This document shows positions 7,074-16,156 of a DNA stretch of 49,215 nt, in pieces (position 1 is the stretch's first letter; every line of letters begins with the position of its first letter). The stretch lies in contig NZ_JALCBM010000016.1 in assembly GCF_028066395.1 (NCBI RefSeq), positions 12,433-61,647 on the forward strand, in the 5' to 3' direction. Source of the DNA: Ruegeria sp. GTDB lineage: Bacteria > Pseudomonadota > Alphaproteobacteria > Rhodobacterales > Rhodobacteraceae. The position numbers and the translations under genes were made by a program. Under the pieces are notes generated by a model. The model had not been told where the DNA came from, did no database searches, and saw nothing but the letters and a program-made list of their open reading frames with translations.

Positions 7074-8750
7074 TCAGGTGACGTGGTTCGAGCGGTTGTA
7101 GACGTTGAACTTGCCGGTTGGCGCATAGAGCCCGTCGATGCGGCCGATCTCTTCCAGCGTTTTGGCGTCGAAGATCACGATCTGGCCGTTCGGCTCTTTC
7201 GAATCCGACAGGTTCCATTTGGAAACCCAGACCTCGGTGCCGTCAGCGTTGAACTCGAAGTGGACGGCAGCGCTGCCTTCGTCTTCGGTGATCTGGATGG
7301 TTTTCACGATCTCGCCGGTCTCTTTCGAGATGACCTGAACGGACTGCTGCACTTCCGGTTCGGGGTGCTTGGTCTGGTCAGCCCAGATGTAGTCCGAGTT
7401 TGGGTGGGTGCGGACAAACAGGCCGGGGCCGTCGGTTTCCACCTCATAGCAGACCTTCCAGGCATCATCCGGACGGTTCTCGGGGTCATTGCCCCAGACC
7501 GTGACGGTGCCGACGCCAAGGTGGGTCGTGCCAGCGACCGGACCGCAATTCGGATCGACCCAGTTGGCGCCCGGGCCGGGGTGTGGCAGGGCGGCTGTGT
7601 CGATCATCGCTTCCAGCTTGTGGGTTTCGGTATCGACGACCACCATCTTGTTCGACGCGTTTGCGGCGATCTGGAAGTACCGGCCTGTCGGGTCGAAGAA
7701 CCCGTCATGCAGGAACTTGGCGCTGTCGATCTTGTCGATCCGCAGATTGTCCAGATCGGTATAATCGACCTGCCACAACTGCCCCAGTTCCTTCACGGCA
7801 ACGATCCAGGTGGGTTCGTTCGGGGTGGTGTAGATCGCGGCCACGCGGGCCTCTTCCACATAATCCCCGTCGACGTTCACGCCGCGCGTCGAAACCACCT
7901 TGACCGGTTCCATCGTCTGCGCGTCAACGATTGCGAAATGCGGTGGCCAATAGCCCCCGCCGATGACGTATTTACCATCACCAGAGACCGCAACGTCGCG
8001 CGCGTCATAGGCAATCTTGACCTCGGACACCAACATCTTGTCGGGGGTCTGCCACAGGTCGATCTTGGTCATCTTGCCGTCGCGGCCCATAGTGTACCAG
8101 AAACGGCCGGGCTGTTCGGGTTCCTCCAGAGCATGGTGTTCCGACGCCTTGAGAACGTGCACCGCATAGCCGGTGGGGATGTGGGTCAGCACCTCTTTGG
8201 TGTCGCCGTCGATCACCGCCACCTTGCCCACGTCACGTTCGATGACGACAAAGAAGTTTTCCCAGTTGCGGCCATGCAGCGGCTCGGTCGGGTAATCGGC
8301 TTCTTCGACATAGACCTTGCGGGTGGCCTTCATCTGTTCCAGCGACATTTCAGGCGGCTTGGGGGCGTCCATCATGATGTAGGTCGCCATGTCCTTGATT
8401 TCCTGCTCGGTCATGATGTCCGAGAAGTTGTTCATGCCGCCCTCGGTGCCCCAGGCAATGATCTTTTCCAGACGATCCTGCCCAAGTTGCAGCGTGCCGC
8501 CTTCGGTCACGGTGCCGTCGGCTGCGGTTTTCTTCCAGTGCGGTTCAAGGTTCTTACCAGTCGCCCCTTTGCGCAAAACGCCGTGACAGCCGGCGCATTG
8601 TTCAAAGTAAAGCTGTTTGGAGGCCTCGAACGCCTCGTCGCTCAGGGTTGGCTCTTGGGCAAGGGCTGGGGCGGCGACGCTGCCCAGCAACATTGCCAGA
8701 CCGACCCCAAAGGCGCGGCCGGTTCTCGTGTAGCTGTGTGCAAGTGACAT
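7074..8750 (-). CDS. nirS: NirS, cytochrome cd1 nitrite reductase
   Basis: A 558-residue periplasmic enzyme reducing nitrite to NO. The signal peptide ends at PALAQ. A cytochrome c domain carries CAGCH (Cys52-His56). The C-terminal d1 propeller has GYAVH (His198, probable d1 proximal ligand) and two histidines matching the family's substrate-binding pair: FLHDGFF (His348) and GTTHLG (His410). The start is the ATG after GGAGAG; an upstream in-frame extension lacks support. It is the first gene of nirS-nirT-cupredoxin and has a perfect NNR-type box upstream at 8812-8825. Everything needed for an active enzyme is present. Confidence 0.98.
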   Translation of the reverse strand: MSLAHSYTRTGRAFGVGLAMLLGSVAAPALAQEPTLSDEAFEASKQLYFEQCAGCHGVLRKGATGKNLEPHWKKTAADGTVTEGGTLQLGQDRLEKIIAWGTEGGMNNFSDIMTEQEIKDMATYIMMDAPKPPEMSLEQMKATRKVYVEEADYPTEPLHGRNWENFFVVIERDVGKVAVIDGDTKEVLTHIPTGYAVHVLKASEHHALEEPEQPGRFWYTMGRDGKMTKIDLWQTPDKMLVSEVKIAYDARDVAVSGDGKYVIGGGYWPPHFAIVDAQTMEPVKVVSTRGVNVDGDYVEEARVAAIYTTPNEPTWIVAVKELGQLWQVDYTDLDNLRIDKIDSAKFLHDGFFDPTGRYFQIAANASNKMVVVDTETHKLEAMIDTAALPHPGPGANWVDPNCGPVAGTTHLGVGTVTVWGNDPENRPDDAWKVCYEVETDGPGLFVRTHPNSDYIWADQTKHPEPEVQQSVQVISKETGEIVKTIQITEDEGSAAVHFEFNADGTEVWVSKWNLSDSKEPNGQIVIFDAKTLEEIGRIDGLYAPTGKFNVYNRSNHVT

Positions 8751-8811
8751 GATCACTCTCCGATTGCTGGTGAGGCAAGTCCAAGGATGAGACATCGTGC
8801 CGGGTTGCTCC

Positions 8812-8825
8812 TTGACCAAAGTCAA
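8812..8825 (-). promoter_or_regulatory. NNR/Dnr box before nirS
   Basis: TTGACTTTGGTCAA on the minus strand, a perfect TTGAC-N4-GTCAA dyad. Twenty-two bases downstream is CATCCT, a -10-like element, giving a predicted start near 8777 and a leader of about 27 bases to the nirS ATG. Confidence 0.85.
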
Positions 8826-8918
8826 CGGGGGGCCTGCAAAATGGGGGGCAGGGGGCGGTTTCGGGGGGAAAGCAGGTGCGGAAAAACCTGTGTTTCGGGG
8901 TCATATTTTCCGGTCGTC

Positions 8919-8932
8919 TTGATATTTGTTAA
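8919..8932 (+). promoter_or_regulatory. NNR/Dnr box before nnrS
   Basis: TTGATATTTGTTAA matches the Fnr/Dnr pattern with degenerate half-sites. With the centre at -41.5, the start would be near 8967, leaving a leader of about 29 bases to nnrS; a weak -10 (TACATC) sits at the expected place. It lies about 94 bases from the divergent nirS box. Confidence 0.7.
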
Positions 8933-8995
8933 GGGCGGCGGCGCGCGGCGCGGCTACATCTTGGGTCAACAAATTCGCGACCAAGGAGAGCAGGC

Positions 8996-10189
8996 ATGTC
9001 GGCAATGATCACGCGCGTCATGGGCGAAGGGTTCCGGGTGTTTTTCCTGTCGGCGGGCCTTTACGGCCTGTTTGCGGGCGGCGCCTGGGGGGTGTGGCTG
9101 CTGACCCAGACCGGGGCGGTGCCTCATGCCGCGCCAAGCTATGCCATGACGCCACCCATGTGGCATGCGCATGAGATGATCTTTGGCTATGCCACCGCCG
9201 CATTGGGCGGATTTTTCCTGACTGCGGTTCCGAACTGGACCGGTGCTGCCGAGGCGCGGGCGCGCTTTATTGCCCTGACCGCGTTCTTGTGGCTGGCGGG
9301 GCGGCTGGCGATGTGGTTTTCCGGCGCGATCCCGGCGGGGCTGGTGGCGGCCTTTGATCTGGCCTTTGTTCCGATACTGGCGGCCAAGATCGCAACACAG
9401 CTGATCCGCCGCCCCAAGCCGCAGAACATGATCTTTCTGCTGCTGCTCAGCTATATCTGGATCGCCAATCTAATGACGCATCTGCAATGGATGGGCGTGA
9501 CAGTGAACACGCTGGACACCGGCCTGCGTGCCGGGCTGCTGTCGCTGTGCTGCATGATCGCCATCCTTGGCGGGCGTATCACCCCGGCCTTTACCCGCAA
9601 CGCGATGAAGCGGGCCGGGGCGCCCGAGGGGACATGGCCGGTGTCGATCGCGGCACTGGACAAGGCGGGCATGGTGACGGCGCTGCTGGTGCCGCTGGTC
9701 ATGCTGGCTCTGGGGGCGGGGCCTGTGGTGGCGGTGCTGGCATTGGTTCTGGGCGGGTTGCAGATTTTGCGCATGGCCCGTTGGCGGGCGTGCTGGGCAC
9801 TGCGGCAACCGATCCTGATCGCGCTGCATCTGGGCCTTGGCATGCTGGCGCTGGGTCTGATCCTGTGGGGTCTTGCGGTGCTGGGCAATGGCAATGAGAT
9901 CGCCGCCCTGCATGTTCTGGGCATCGGCTGCGTCGGGGGCATGACCCTGGCGGTGATGAGCCGCGCCGCACTGGGTCATTCGGGCCGCGATCTGGTGGCC
10001 CCGCCCGCGATGGCGCTGGCCTATGGGCTGATGGCGGTTGCAGCGATCCTGCGGTGGCTGGGCACGGGGCTGGATACGGGCTATCTGACCGCGATGCTGG
10101 TGGCTGACGGGCTGTGGATCGGTGCCATCGCGCTTTATCTGATTGCCATGTGGCCCGCCCTGACCGGGCCGCGTCTTCGCACCGCCTAG
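8996..10189 (+). CDS. nnrS: NnrS family membrane protein
   Basis: A 397-residue integral membrane protein with about 12 hydrophobic segments, matching NnrS, a haem- and copper-containing protein linked to relief of NO stress during denitrification. The N-terminal WHAHEMIFGYA segment and the later GGRITPAFTRN and RAALGHSGR motifs are typical of the family and supply conserved histidines. AGGAGAG precedes the ATG. Its own NNR-type box upstream fits co-regulation with nirS and norC. Its stop codon overlaps, in a shared CTAG, the stop codon of the convergent Hint-domain gene. Confidence 0.94.
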   Translation: MSAMITRVMGEGFRVFFLSAGLYGLFAGGAWGVWLLTQTGAVPHAAPSYAMTPPMWHAHEMIFGYATAALGGFFLTAVPNWTGAAEARARFIALTAFLWLAGRLAMWFSGAIPAGLVAAFDLAFVPILAAKIATQLIRRPKPQNMIFLLLLSYIWIANLMTHLQWMGVTVNTLDTGLRAGLLSLCCMIAILGGRITPAFTRNAMKRAGAPEGTWPVSIAALDKAGMVTALLVPLVMLALGAGPVVAVLALVLGGLQILRMARWRACWALRQPILIALHLGLGMLALGLILWGLAVLGNGNEIAALHVLGIGCVGGMTLAVMSRAALGHSGRDLVAPPAMALAYGLMAVAAILRWLGTGLDTGYLTAMLVADGLWIGAIALYLIAMWPALTGPRLRTA

Positions 10190-11298
10190 ATATGCTCGAT
10201 CAAAGAGCGGCTGTTCTTGATGTGACGCTGGATCATGCTGCGCACCTGATGGCCCTTGACCGGAATGGGTCGTGCCGAGGCCGGGACATGTCCGGGCGTT
10301 GCCAGAGACGGAAACATCTCGAATATCTCGGCCCGCGCTGCCGGGCTGATGCCTTTCAGCGCCTCGGGTCCGGTAAACAGGCTTTCCGAGGGCGCCTGTT
10401 CGGCAAAGATGATCTCATGCTGGTCGAACAGCATGTGGTAATAGGTGACCTGATCGCAGCTGTCATCGACCGAGACACCGGGCACGCCCACCAGTTTATG
10501 CGCGGGCACCAGAACCTCTTTGGTGTCGAACATGCGGATCGCAATGGCCGAGCGGACCAGCATCCGGTGCTGCGGCGACACGCGCAGATCGCGCCGGGGC
10601 AGGCCGCAGCCCAGGGCCCCGGCCTTGATCAGGATCGGACGCAGCCGGGTTTTGGCGGCCAGTTCCGCGCGGCCCAGCTGTCTGCAGCCGATCCAGCGAA
10701 TGCGCTGGGGGCCATTGTCCAGCGTAAGGACCTCATCCCCGGCCGACAACATCTCAATCGCCTTGTCGCCCGATGGGGTTTGAACCATGGTGCCCTGCGC
10801 GAAACAGGGTACGTCCACGATGGTGGTGGGATCAGCAGTATCCGGCGCGTTTGTCGGCGTGACGTTCGAGGCCTGAAACGTATAGGTCGTACCCGGCACC
10901 AGAGGCTCTGACGTGACATAGCCGACAAGGGTGCCGTCCACCTCGACCCGGAAGACATCGATGGTGCCGCCGCTGGGGTTGGTCAGCGAATAGGATTCCT
11001 CAAGATAAATATTGCCGCTGGCAAATGTGGTCGTGCCGTCAAGATCGGTCACGACACCGGTCTGCGTCAGGTCATCGCCGGTTTCGTTGTTGAACCGGTC
11101 GCCGTTGAAAACGGTTCCGGTGTCGGGTAGTCCCGCCCCGCCGTCAAGGATCAGCCCGCCGGCATCATCAGTGACATCGAAAATGCGCCGATCCGTATTG
11201 GGATCAAAGTTCGCATCCAGCGTGATGAAATCCGGGCCGAAATTGAAATCGACCGTGATGACGCCAGGGGCGTAGCCGATAAAGGAATAATTCGCCAT
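10186..11298 (-). CDS. Hint-domain (Hedgehog/intein) protein
   Basis: A 370-residue protein. Residues 1-150 are acidic and beta-rich with no signal peptide that I can recognise. A Hint domain begins at Cys165 (CFAQGTMV), followed by SAGDEVLTLDNG, RWIGCRQL and a late HRMLV/HKLVG region, the layout of the Hint_2 family common in Rhodobacteraceae. Such domains can cleave at the N-terminal Cys; the substrate and role here are unknown. The C-terminal tail is basic, ending IQRHIKNSRSL. It sits inside the denitrification island on the strand opposite to nnrS and norC and is probably an unrelated insertion, although a link is not excluded. Confidence 0.88.
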   Translation of the reverse strand: MANYSFIGYAPGVITVDFNFGPDFITLDANFDPNTDRRIFDVTDDAGGLILDGGAGLPDTGTVFNGDRFNNETGDDLTQTGVVTDLDGTTTFASGNIYLEESYSLTNPSGGTIDVFRVEVDGTLVGYVTSEPLVPGTTYTFQASNVTPTNAPDTADPTTIVDVPCFAQGTMVQTPSGDKAIEMLSAGDEVLTLDNGPQRIRWIGCRQLGRAELAAKTRLRPILIKAGALGCGLPRRDLRVSPQHRMLVRSAIAIRMFDTKEVLVPAHKLVGVPGVSVDDSCDQVTYYHMLFDQHEIIFAEQAPSESLFTGPEALKGISPAARAEIFEMFPSLATPGHVPASARPIPVKGHQVRSMIQRHIKNSRSLIEHI

Positions 11299-11385
11299 CT
11301 TAACCTACCACTCGTTCTGGTGTGCGCTGCGCGGTGCCTTGAGCGTTCAAGTAAACATTTGCGGGTTACTATTCCGCTTATCAAG

Positions 11386-11404
11386 GCCGTATAACGGCAT
11401 TTTT
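11386..11404 (+). terminator. Small terminator-like hairpin between the Hint gene and norC
   Basis: Stem GCCGT/ACGGC (5 bp, loop ATA) followed by ATTTTT on the plus strand. It could stop read-through into norC from the left. The stem is short, so confidence is low. The rest of the 277-base gap carries the norC NNR-type box and otherwise nothing I recognise. Confidence 0.4.
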
Positions 11405-11498
11405 GGGGGTTTGTGGTTAAATCACCGGCATATTTTCCGGTAACAGGTGTCACCCTCCCGCATCGCGACCCCCTCCTAAAAGCTTACTTCACAAAGTC

Positions 11499-11512
11499 TT
11501 GACTTTGGTTAA
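11499..11512 (+). promoter_or_regulatory. NNR/Dnr box before norC
   Basis: TTGACTTTGGTTAA, one mismatch from a perfect dyad and nearly identical to the nirS box. Twenty-two bases downstream is CATTCT as the -10, predicting a start near 11547 and a leader of about 29 bases before the norC ATG. Confidence 0.84.
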
Positions 11513-11575
11513 GGCGCACCTAAGCGCCCGCCGCCATTCTTGCCCCACTAGCAAAGCGGCGCAAAGGAGAGCGCA

Positions 11576-12025
11576 ATGCGCGAAGTCATGACCAAGAGCA
11601 TGGCCCGCAACATATTCTATGGCGGTTCCCTGTTCTTTATCCTCATCTTCCTGGCCCTGTCGGCCCATTCCCACCTGTATATCGTGAACTCCGAAAACTC
11701 GGCGAAACTGGATGACAGCGTGGTGCGGGGCAAGCATGTCTGGGAAAAACATGCCTGCATCAACTGTCATTCGATCCTTGGGGAAGGGGCCTACTTCGCC
11801 CCCGAAGTCGGCAACGTGATGACCCGCTGGGACGTTCTGGACGACCCGGATTCGGCCTTTGAGGCCCTCAAGGGCTGGATGGAGGCGCAGCCCACCGGCA
11901 TTCCCGGTCGTCGGCAGATGCCCAATTTCAACCTCAGCGACGAAGAGATCCGCGACCTGACCAACTTTCTGATCTGGACGGACAATATCGACGCGCAGGG
12001 CTGGCCGCCCAACGACGCGGGCTGA
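11576..12025 (+). CDS. norC: NorC, cytochrome c subunit of nitric oxide reductase
   Basis: A 149-residue membrane-anchored cytochrome c. One transmembrane helix (about residues 12-34) is followed by a periplasmic domain with CINCH (Cys61-His65) and a probable axial Met in RRQMPNF. It takes electrons from cytochrome c or cupredoxin and passes them to NorB for 2 NO to N2O. AAGGAGAG precedes the ATG. It is the first gene of norCBQDEF, driven by the NNR-type box at 11499-11512. Confidence 0.97.
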   Translation: MREVMTKSMARNIFYGGSLFFILIFLALSAHSHLYIVNSENSAKLDDSVVRGKHVWEKHACINCHSILGEGAYFAPEVGNVMTRWDVLDDPDSAFEALKGWMEAQPTGIPGRRQMPNFNLSDEEIRDLTNFLIWTDNIDAQGWPPNDAG

Positions 12026-12041
12026 GAAAGGGAACGGAGCA

Positions 12042-13409
12042 ATGAAATACGAATCCCAAAAAATCGCCTACGCCTACTTTGCAGTAGCCATGGGCCTGTT
12101 CGCGATCCAGGTGCTGGGCGGTCTGCTGGCAGGCTGGATCTATGTATCCCCCAACTTTGTCAGCGAGCTTTTGCCGTTCAACATCGTGCGGATGCTGCAC
12201 ACCAACGCGCTGATTGTCTGGCTGATCCTGGGCTTCTTTGGTGCCGCCTATTTCCTGATCCCGGAAGAGGCCGAGCGTGAAATCCATTCACCCAAGCTGG
12301 CCTATCTGCAACTGCTGATCCTTGTGGTCGGCACGTTGGGTGTGGTGCTGACCTATGTCTTCAACCTGTTCGAAGGCAACTGGCTGCTGGGCAAAGAAGG
12401 GCGCGAGTTCCTTGAGCAGCCCAAATGGGTCAAGGCGGGTATCGTCGTGGCCGCGCTGATCTTCCTTTACAACGTGTCGATGACCGTTCTGAAGGGCAAG
12501 AAGACCGCCATTACCAACATCCTTCTGTTGGGCCTGTGGGGTCTGGCGCTGCTGTTCCTGTTTGCCTTCTACAACCCGGGCAACCTCTCCTTGGACAAGC
12601 AATACTGGTGGTATGTGGTCCACCTGTGGGTCGAAGGCGTGTGGGAGCTGATCATGGCCTCGATCCTGGCCTACCTGATGCTGAAGCTGACCGGTGTTGA
12701 CCGTGAGGTGGTCGAGAAGTGGCTTTATGTCATCGTTGCTGCCGCGCTGTTCTCGGGTATCCTCGGCACCGGCCACCATTATTACTGGATCGGGACACCG
12801 GGGTATTGGCAGTGGATCGGGTCGATCTTTTCCAGCCTCGAAGTCATTCCGTTCTTCGCGATGATGGCCTTTGCCTTCGTCATGGTCTGGAAAGGCCGCC
12901 GGGACCACCCCAACAAGGCCGCGCTGCTGTGGTCGCTGGGCTGTGCCACGCTTGCCTTCTTCGGGGCCGGGGTCTGGGGCTTCCTGCACACGCTGCACGG
13001 GGTGAACTTCTATACCCACGGCACGCAGATCACCGCAGCGCACGGCCACCTGGCCTTCTACGGTGCCTATGTCTGCCTCAACCTGGCGATCTTCACCTAT
13101 GCGATGCCGATCCTGAAAAACCGCGATCCGTATAATCAGGTGCTGAACATGGGCAGTTTCTGGCTTATGAGCAGTGGCATGGTCTTCATGACCTTCGTGC
13201 TGACCTTCGCCGGAACCGTGCAGACACACATGCAGCGGGTGGTCGGAGACTATTTCATGGACGTACAGGATCAGGTCGCGATCTTCTACTGGATGCGCTT
13301 TGGCTCTGGTCTGGTCGTGGTCATCGGTGCGCTGCTGTTCATCTACGCGATCTGGGTCCCCCGGAAAGAGATCATCGAACCCGGTGCAGCTGAAACCCCT
13401 GCGGAGTGA
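12042..13409 (+). CDS. norB: NorB, catalytic subunit of nitric oxide reductase
   Basis: A 455-residue, 12-helix haem-copper oxidase superfamily protein of the short-chain cNOR type, with no quinol-oxidase extension. Haem ligands His53, His334 and His336 and FeB ligands His194, His245 and His246 are all present, as is Glu198 in the HLWVEGVWE segment, agreeing with cNOR numbering. It reduces two NO to N2O at the haem b3-FeB centre. It starts 16 bases after norC; its stop overlaps the norQ start in TGATG. Confidence 0.98.
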   Translation: MKYESQKIAYAYFAVAMGLFAIQVLGGLLAGWIYVSPNFVSELLPFNIVRMLHTNALIVWLILGFFGAAYFLIPEEAEREIHSPKLAYLQLLILVVGTLGVVLTYVFNLFEGNWLLGKEGREFLEQPKWVKAGIVVAALIFLYNVSMTVLKGKKTAITNILLLGLWGLALLFLFAFYNPGNLSLDKQYWWYVVHLWVEGVWELIMASILAYLMLKLTGVDREVVEKWLYVIVAAALFSGILGTGHHYYWIGTPGYWQWIGSIFSSLEVIPFFAMMAFAFVMVWKGRRDHPNKAALLWSLGCATLAFFGAGVWGFLHTLHGVNFYTHGTQITAAHGHLAFYGAYVCLNLAIFTYAMPILKNRDPYNQVLNMGSFWLMSSGMVFMTFVLTFAGTVQTHMQRVVGDYFMDVQDQVAIFYWMRFGSGLVVVIGALLFIYAIWVPRKEIIEPGAAETPAE

Positions 13410-14224
13410 TGGATATGGAAGGCTCCTTCAAACTTGGAACGGGGGCGGCTGACGCCCCCTTCTACCTGCCGCAGGGCGACGAATGCGATGTGTTTGCGGC
13501 CGCCTATACCAACAACCTGCCGGTGCTGCTGAAAGGCCCGACCGGCTGCGGCAAGACCCGGTTCGTGGCCCATATGGCAGCCAGCCTCGGACGCCCGCTT
13601 TATACCGTGGCCTGCCATGACGATCTGGCCGCCGCCGACCTGATCGGGCGCTATTTGCTGAAAGGAGGCGAAACCGTCTGGGTCGATGGTCCGCTGACCC
13701 GCGCGGTGCGCGAGGGCGCGATCTGTTACCTTGACGAGGTGGTCGAGGCCCGCAAGGACGTGACCGTTGTGCTGCACCCGTTGACCGATGACCGGCGCAT
13801 CCTGCCCATCGACCGCACCGGTGAAGAGCTTGAGGCCGCCCCCGGCTTCATGCTGGTGGCATCCTACAACCCGGGCTACCAGAACATCCTGAAAACCCTG
13901 AAACCCTCGACCCGGCAACGGTTCATCTCGATGGAGTTCGACTTTCCGTCGCCGCAGATGGAGGCCGAAGTTGTCGCGCAGGAAAGCGGCCTGCCGCTGG
14001 AACGCTGCAAACCGCTGGTGCGCCTTGCGGGCAAACTGCGCGGGCTCAAGGGTCAGGACCTTGAGGAGGGCGTTTCCACCCGTCTGGTCGTCTATGCCGC
14101 GACGCTGATCGCACAGGGCATGTCCACCGACCGCGCCATCCTTGCCGCCATGATCGAACCTCTGACTGATGACGAGGACATCAAACGCGGGCTCCTCGAT
14201 CTTGTCACGGCTGTCTTTGGGTGA
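13409..14224 (+). CDS. norQ: NorQ, MoxR-type AAA+ ATPase
   Basis: A 271-residue AAA+ protein with Walker A GPTGCGKT, Walker B CYLDEV and a sensor-like SYNPGYQ segment. With NorD it activates NorCB, being needed for insertion of the non-haem FeB iron. The ATG in TGATG, overlapping the norB stop, is preferred; a GTG one codon upstream is the alternative. A paralogous MoxR protein occurs in the cox cluster at 41219-42127. Confidence 0.95.
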   Translation: MDMEGSFKLGTGAADAPFYLPQGDECDVFAAAYTNNLPVLLKGPTGCGKTRFVAHMAASLGRPLYTVACHDDLAAADLIGRYLLKGGETVWVDGPLTRAVREGAICYLDEVVEARKDVTVVLHPLTDDRRILPIDRTGEELEAAPGFMLVASYNPGYQNILKTLKPSTRQRFISMEFDFPSPQMEAEVVAQESGLPLERCKPLVRLAGKLRGLKGQDLEEGVSTRLVVYAATLIAQGMSTDRAILAAMIEPLTDDEDIKRGLLDLVTAVFG

Positions 14225-14233
14225 GGCCGGCCG

Positions 14234-16156
14234 ATGGTCAAGATCGATTTTGAGCCATGGGAACCCGAAGAAACGATCGGGAAACTGTGGCACACCCTGG
14301 CCAGCCGCCTCGATGCACCTTTGGTGCACGAAGGAGCCGCGGTCGACCTCTCGCAGGTCGCGGGGCGGCTGGCCGTCCTCTTTCGGGGGCTTGGGGGCAG
14401 CCCGGGCGTGGAATTGCGCCCGGTCTCGCCCGAGATTTCGCATCACCGGCTCAGTTGGCGCCGCCGTCTGGGCACCGAAGCTGAACTGATGCCGCGCGCC
14501 TCGTTCGATGGCGAGGTGCTGCGCCTGCCGGACCGGCTGTCCGTCTACCCCTCGCGCGAGGCCAATGGCGCGCTCTATGTCTGGCTGGCGGCCGCCGCCG
14601 CCCATGCCGGAACCCGGATCGACGAAGACGACCCCCTGCGCGCCGATCTGCGCGCGCTGAGCGCCGCGCAGACGATGGTCGCGGCCACGCTGGACAACGC
14701 CCCCGGTCTGCGCCCGCTTTACACCGAACTTTGCAAGGGGCTGCTGCAACAGCGCGACGTGCCCGACTTGCCGCCGGATGAGGCCGCGGTCGAGGAACTG
14801 GTTTGCCATATGCTGGGCCACCCGGCGGCATTATCTGCCAGGGCGGAACAGCTTCAATCGCTGGACGAGGCCCTTGCTGCCCCGCGTGGCTACCAGCCCT
14901 TCCGCCCGGTTCCGCTCTGGCCGGAAATGCGCGCCGTCGGGTTTTCGGAACATCATGAGGTTGAAAACCCCGATACCGATGGTCCGCTCGAAGAATCGAG
15001 CGAGAAAACCCACCGCGCCCGTCGCCGCAAATCCGATCAGGCCGAGCGCAACGACAGCTTCATCCTGCATAAGTTCGAAGCGATCCTCAGCTGGGCCGAG
15101 TTCCTGAACCTCAACCGTCGCGTCGATGATGACGATCCCGACAATGCCAAAAAGGCCGCCGACGATCAGGAGGAGATCGGGCTGGGCCAGATCTCCAAAG
15201 CCCCGCCGACGCGGCTGAAACTGCATCTGGACCTCGCGCCCGAGGATGTGGATCGCGAACGTCTGTCGGGCCGTGTCCTCTATCCGGAATGGGATGTGCG
15301 CACGGGCCAGTATCTGCCCGATCACGTCAACGTTCTGACCTCGGATGCTGATATCCGCGCCGACGCCGCTGAATTCGGCAAAGATCCCGCCACCGCCCGC
15401 CGCATCCGCGCCATCAAACGCCAGTTCGAGGCGCTGCGCCCGGGCCGTGTCATGACACGCGGCCATCTGGATGGCGACCAACTGGATATCGAGGCCGCCG
15501 TGCGCGCTGAAACCGACCGCCACGCCAGCGGCGAAGGCAATGAACGCATCTGGCTGCAGTCTCGGCCTGAGGCGCGTGATCTGGCAGTCTCGATTCTGCT
15601 GGATGTCAGCCGCTCAACCGAAAGCGCCGTCACGGGACGCGCGGTGATTGACATCGAACGCGAGGCGCTGGCCGCGCTGGCCTGGGGTCTGAACGCCTGC
15701 GGCGACGATTTCGCCATCCACGCCTTCAGTTCGCTGAAACGGCAGCGTGTCTATGTCCAGCGGTGCAAACGCTTTGATGAGCCGATGGGCACAGCGGTCG
15801 AACAGCGTATCGCCTCGCTGCGCCCGGGCCATTACACGCGGCTAGGGGCTGCCATTCGCCATTGCTCGGCTGATCTGGCCGGACAATCGCGCAAGCGCCG
15901 CTTACTGCTGGTGATCACCGACGGCAAACCCAACGATCTGGACCATTACGAGGGCCGCCACGGTATCGAAGATTCTGCCATGGCGGTGCGCGAGGCCCGC
16001 CGCGCAGGGCAATCCGTGTTCGGAGTCACCATCGACAAAACCGGCAAAAGCTGGTTCCCGCGCATGTTCGGGCAGGGCGGGTTCGCCGTCATCCCCGACC
16101 CGCACCGCCTGACCATGGCCCTGCCACAGATCTACCGCCAACTGGTCGGCGCATGA
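14234..16156 (+). CDS. norD: NorD, VWA-domain activator of nitric oxide reductase
   Basis: A 640-residue cytoplasmic protein with a C-terminal von Willebrand A domain. The MIDAS motif is D457-V-S-R-S461, with the later TDGKPND segment completing the metal site. The N-terminal 400 residues are the NorD-specific helical region, with an acidic or charged stretch near residues 245-310. It partners NorQ in maturing NorCB. Spacing is 9 bases after norQ, and the stop overlaps the norE start in ATGA. Confidence 0.95.
   Translation: MVKIDFEPWEPEETIGKLWHTLASRLDAPLVHEGAAVDLSQVAGRLAVLFRGLGGSPGVELRPVSPEISHHRLSWRRRLGTEAELMPRASFDGEVLRLPDRLSVYPSREANGALYVWLAAAAAHAGTRIDEDDPLRADLRALSAAQTMVAATLDNAPGLRPLYTELCKGLLQQRDVPDLPPDEAAVEELVCHMLGHPAALSARAEQLQSLDEALAAPRGYQPFRPVPLWPEMRAVGFSEHHEVENPDTDGPLEESSEKTHRARRRKSDQAERNDSFILHKFEAILSWAEFLNLNRRVDDDDPDNAKKAADDQEEIGLGQISKAPPTRLKLHLDLAPEDVDRERLSGRVLYPEWDVRTGQYLPDHVNVLTSDADIRADAAEFGKDPATARRIRAIKRQFEALRPGRVMTRGHLDGDQLDIEAAVRAETDRHASGEGNERIWLQSRPEARDLAVSILLDVSRSTESAVTGRAVIDIEREALAALAWGLNACGDDFAIHAFSSLKRQRVYVQRCKRFDEPMGTAVEQRIASLRPGHYTRLGAAIRHCSADLAGQSRKRRLLLVITDGKPNDLDHYEGRHGIEDSAMAVREARRAGQSVFGVTIDKTGKSWFPRMFGQGGFAVIPDPHRLTMALPQIYRQLVGA

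Noticed and set aside
6378-8747. Long open frame on the plus strand opposite nirS and nirT
   Set aside because: It is the antisense shadow of two clearly real genes in GC-rich DNA; its translation shows no family pattern.
11392-11405. 14-base match TAACGGCATTTTTG with 46120-46133
   Set aside because: Several 14-base matches are expected by chance in a window of this size, and the surroundings differ.
13343-14821. Long minus-strand open frame opposite norQ and norD
   Set aside because: Antisense shadow; norQ and norD have intact motifs and operon overlaps.
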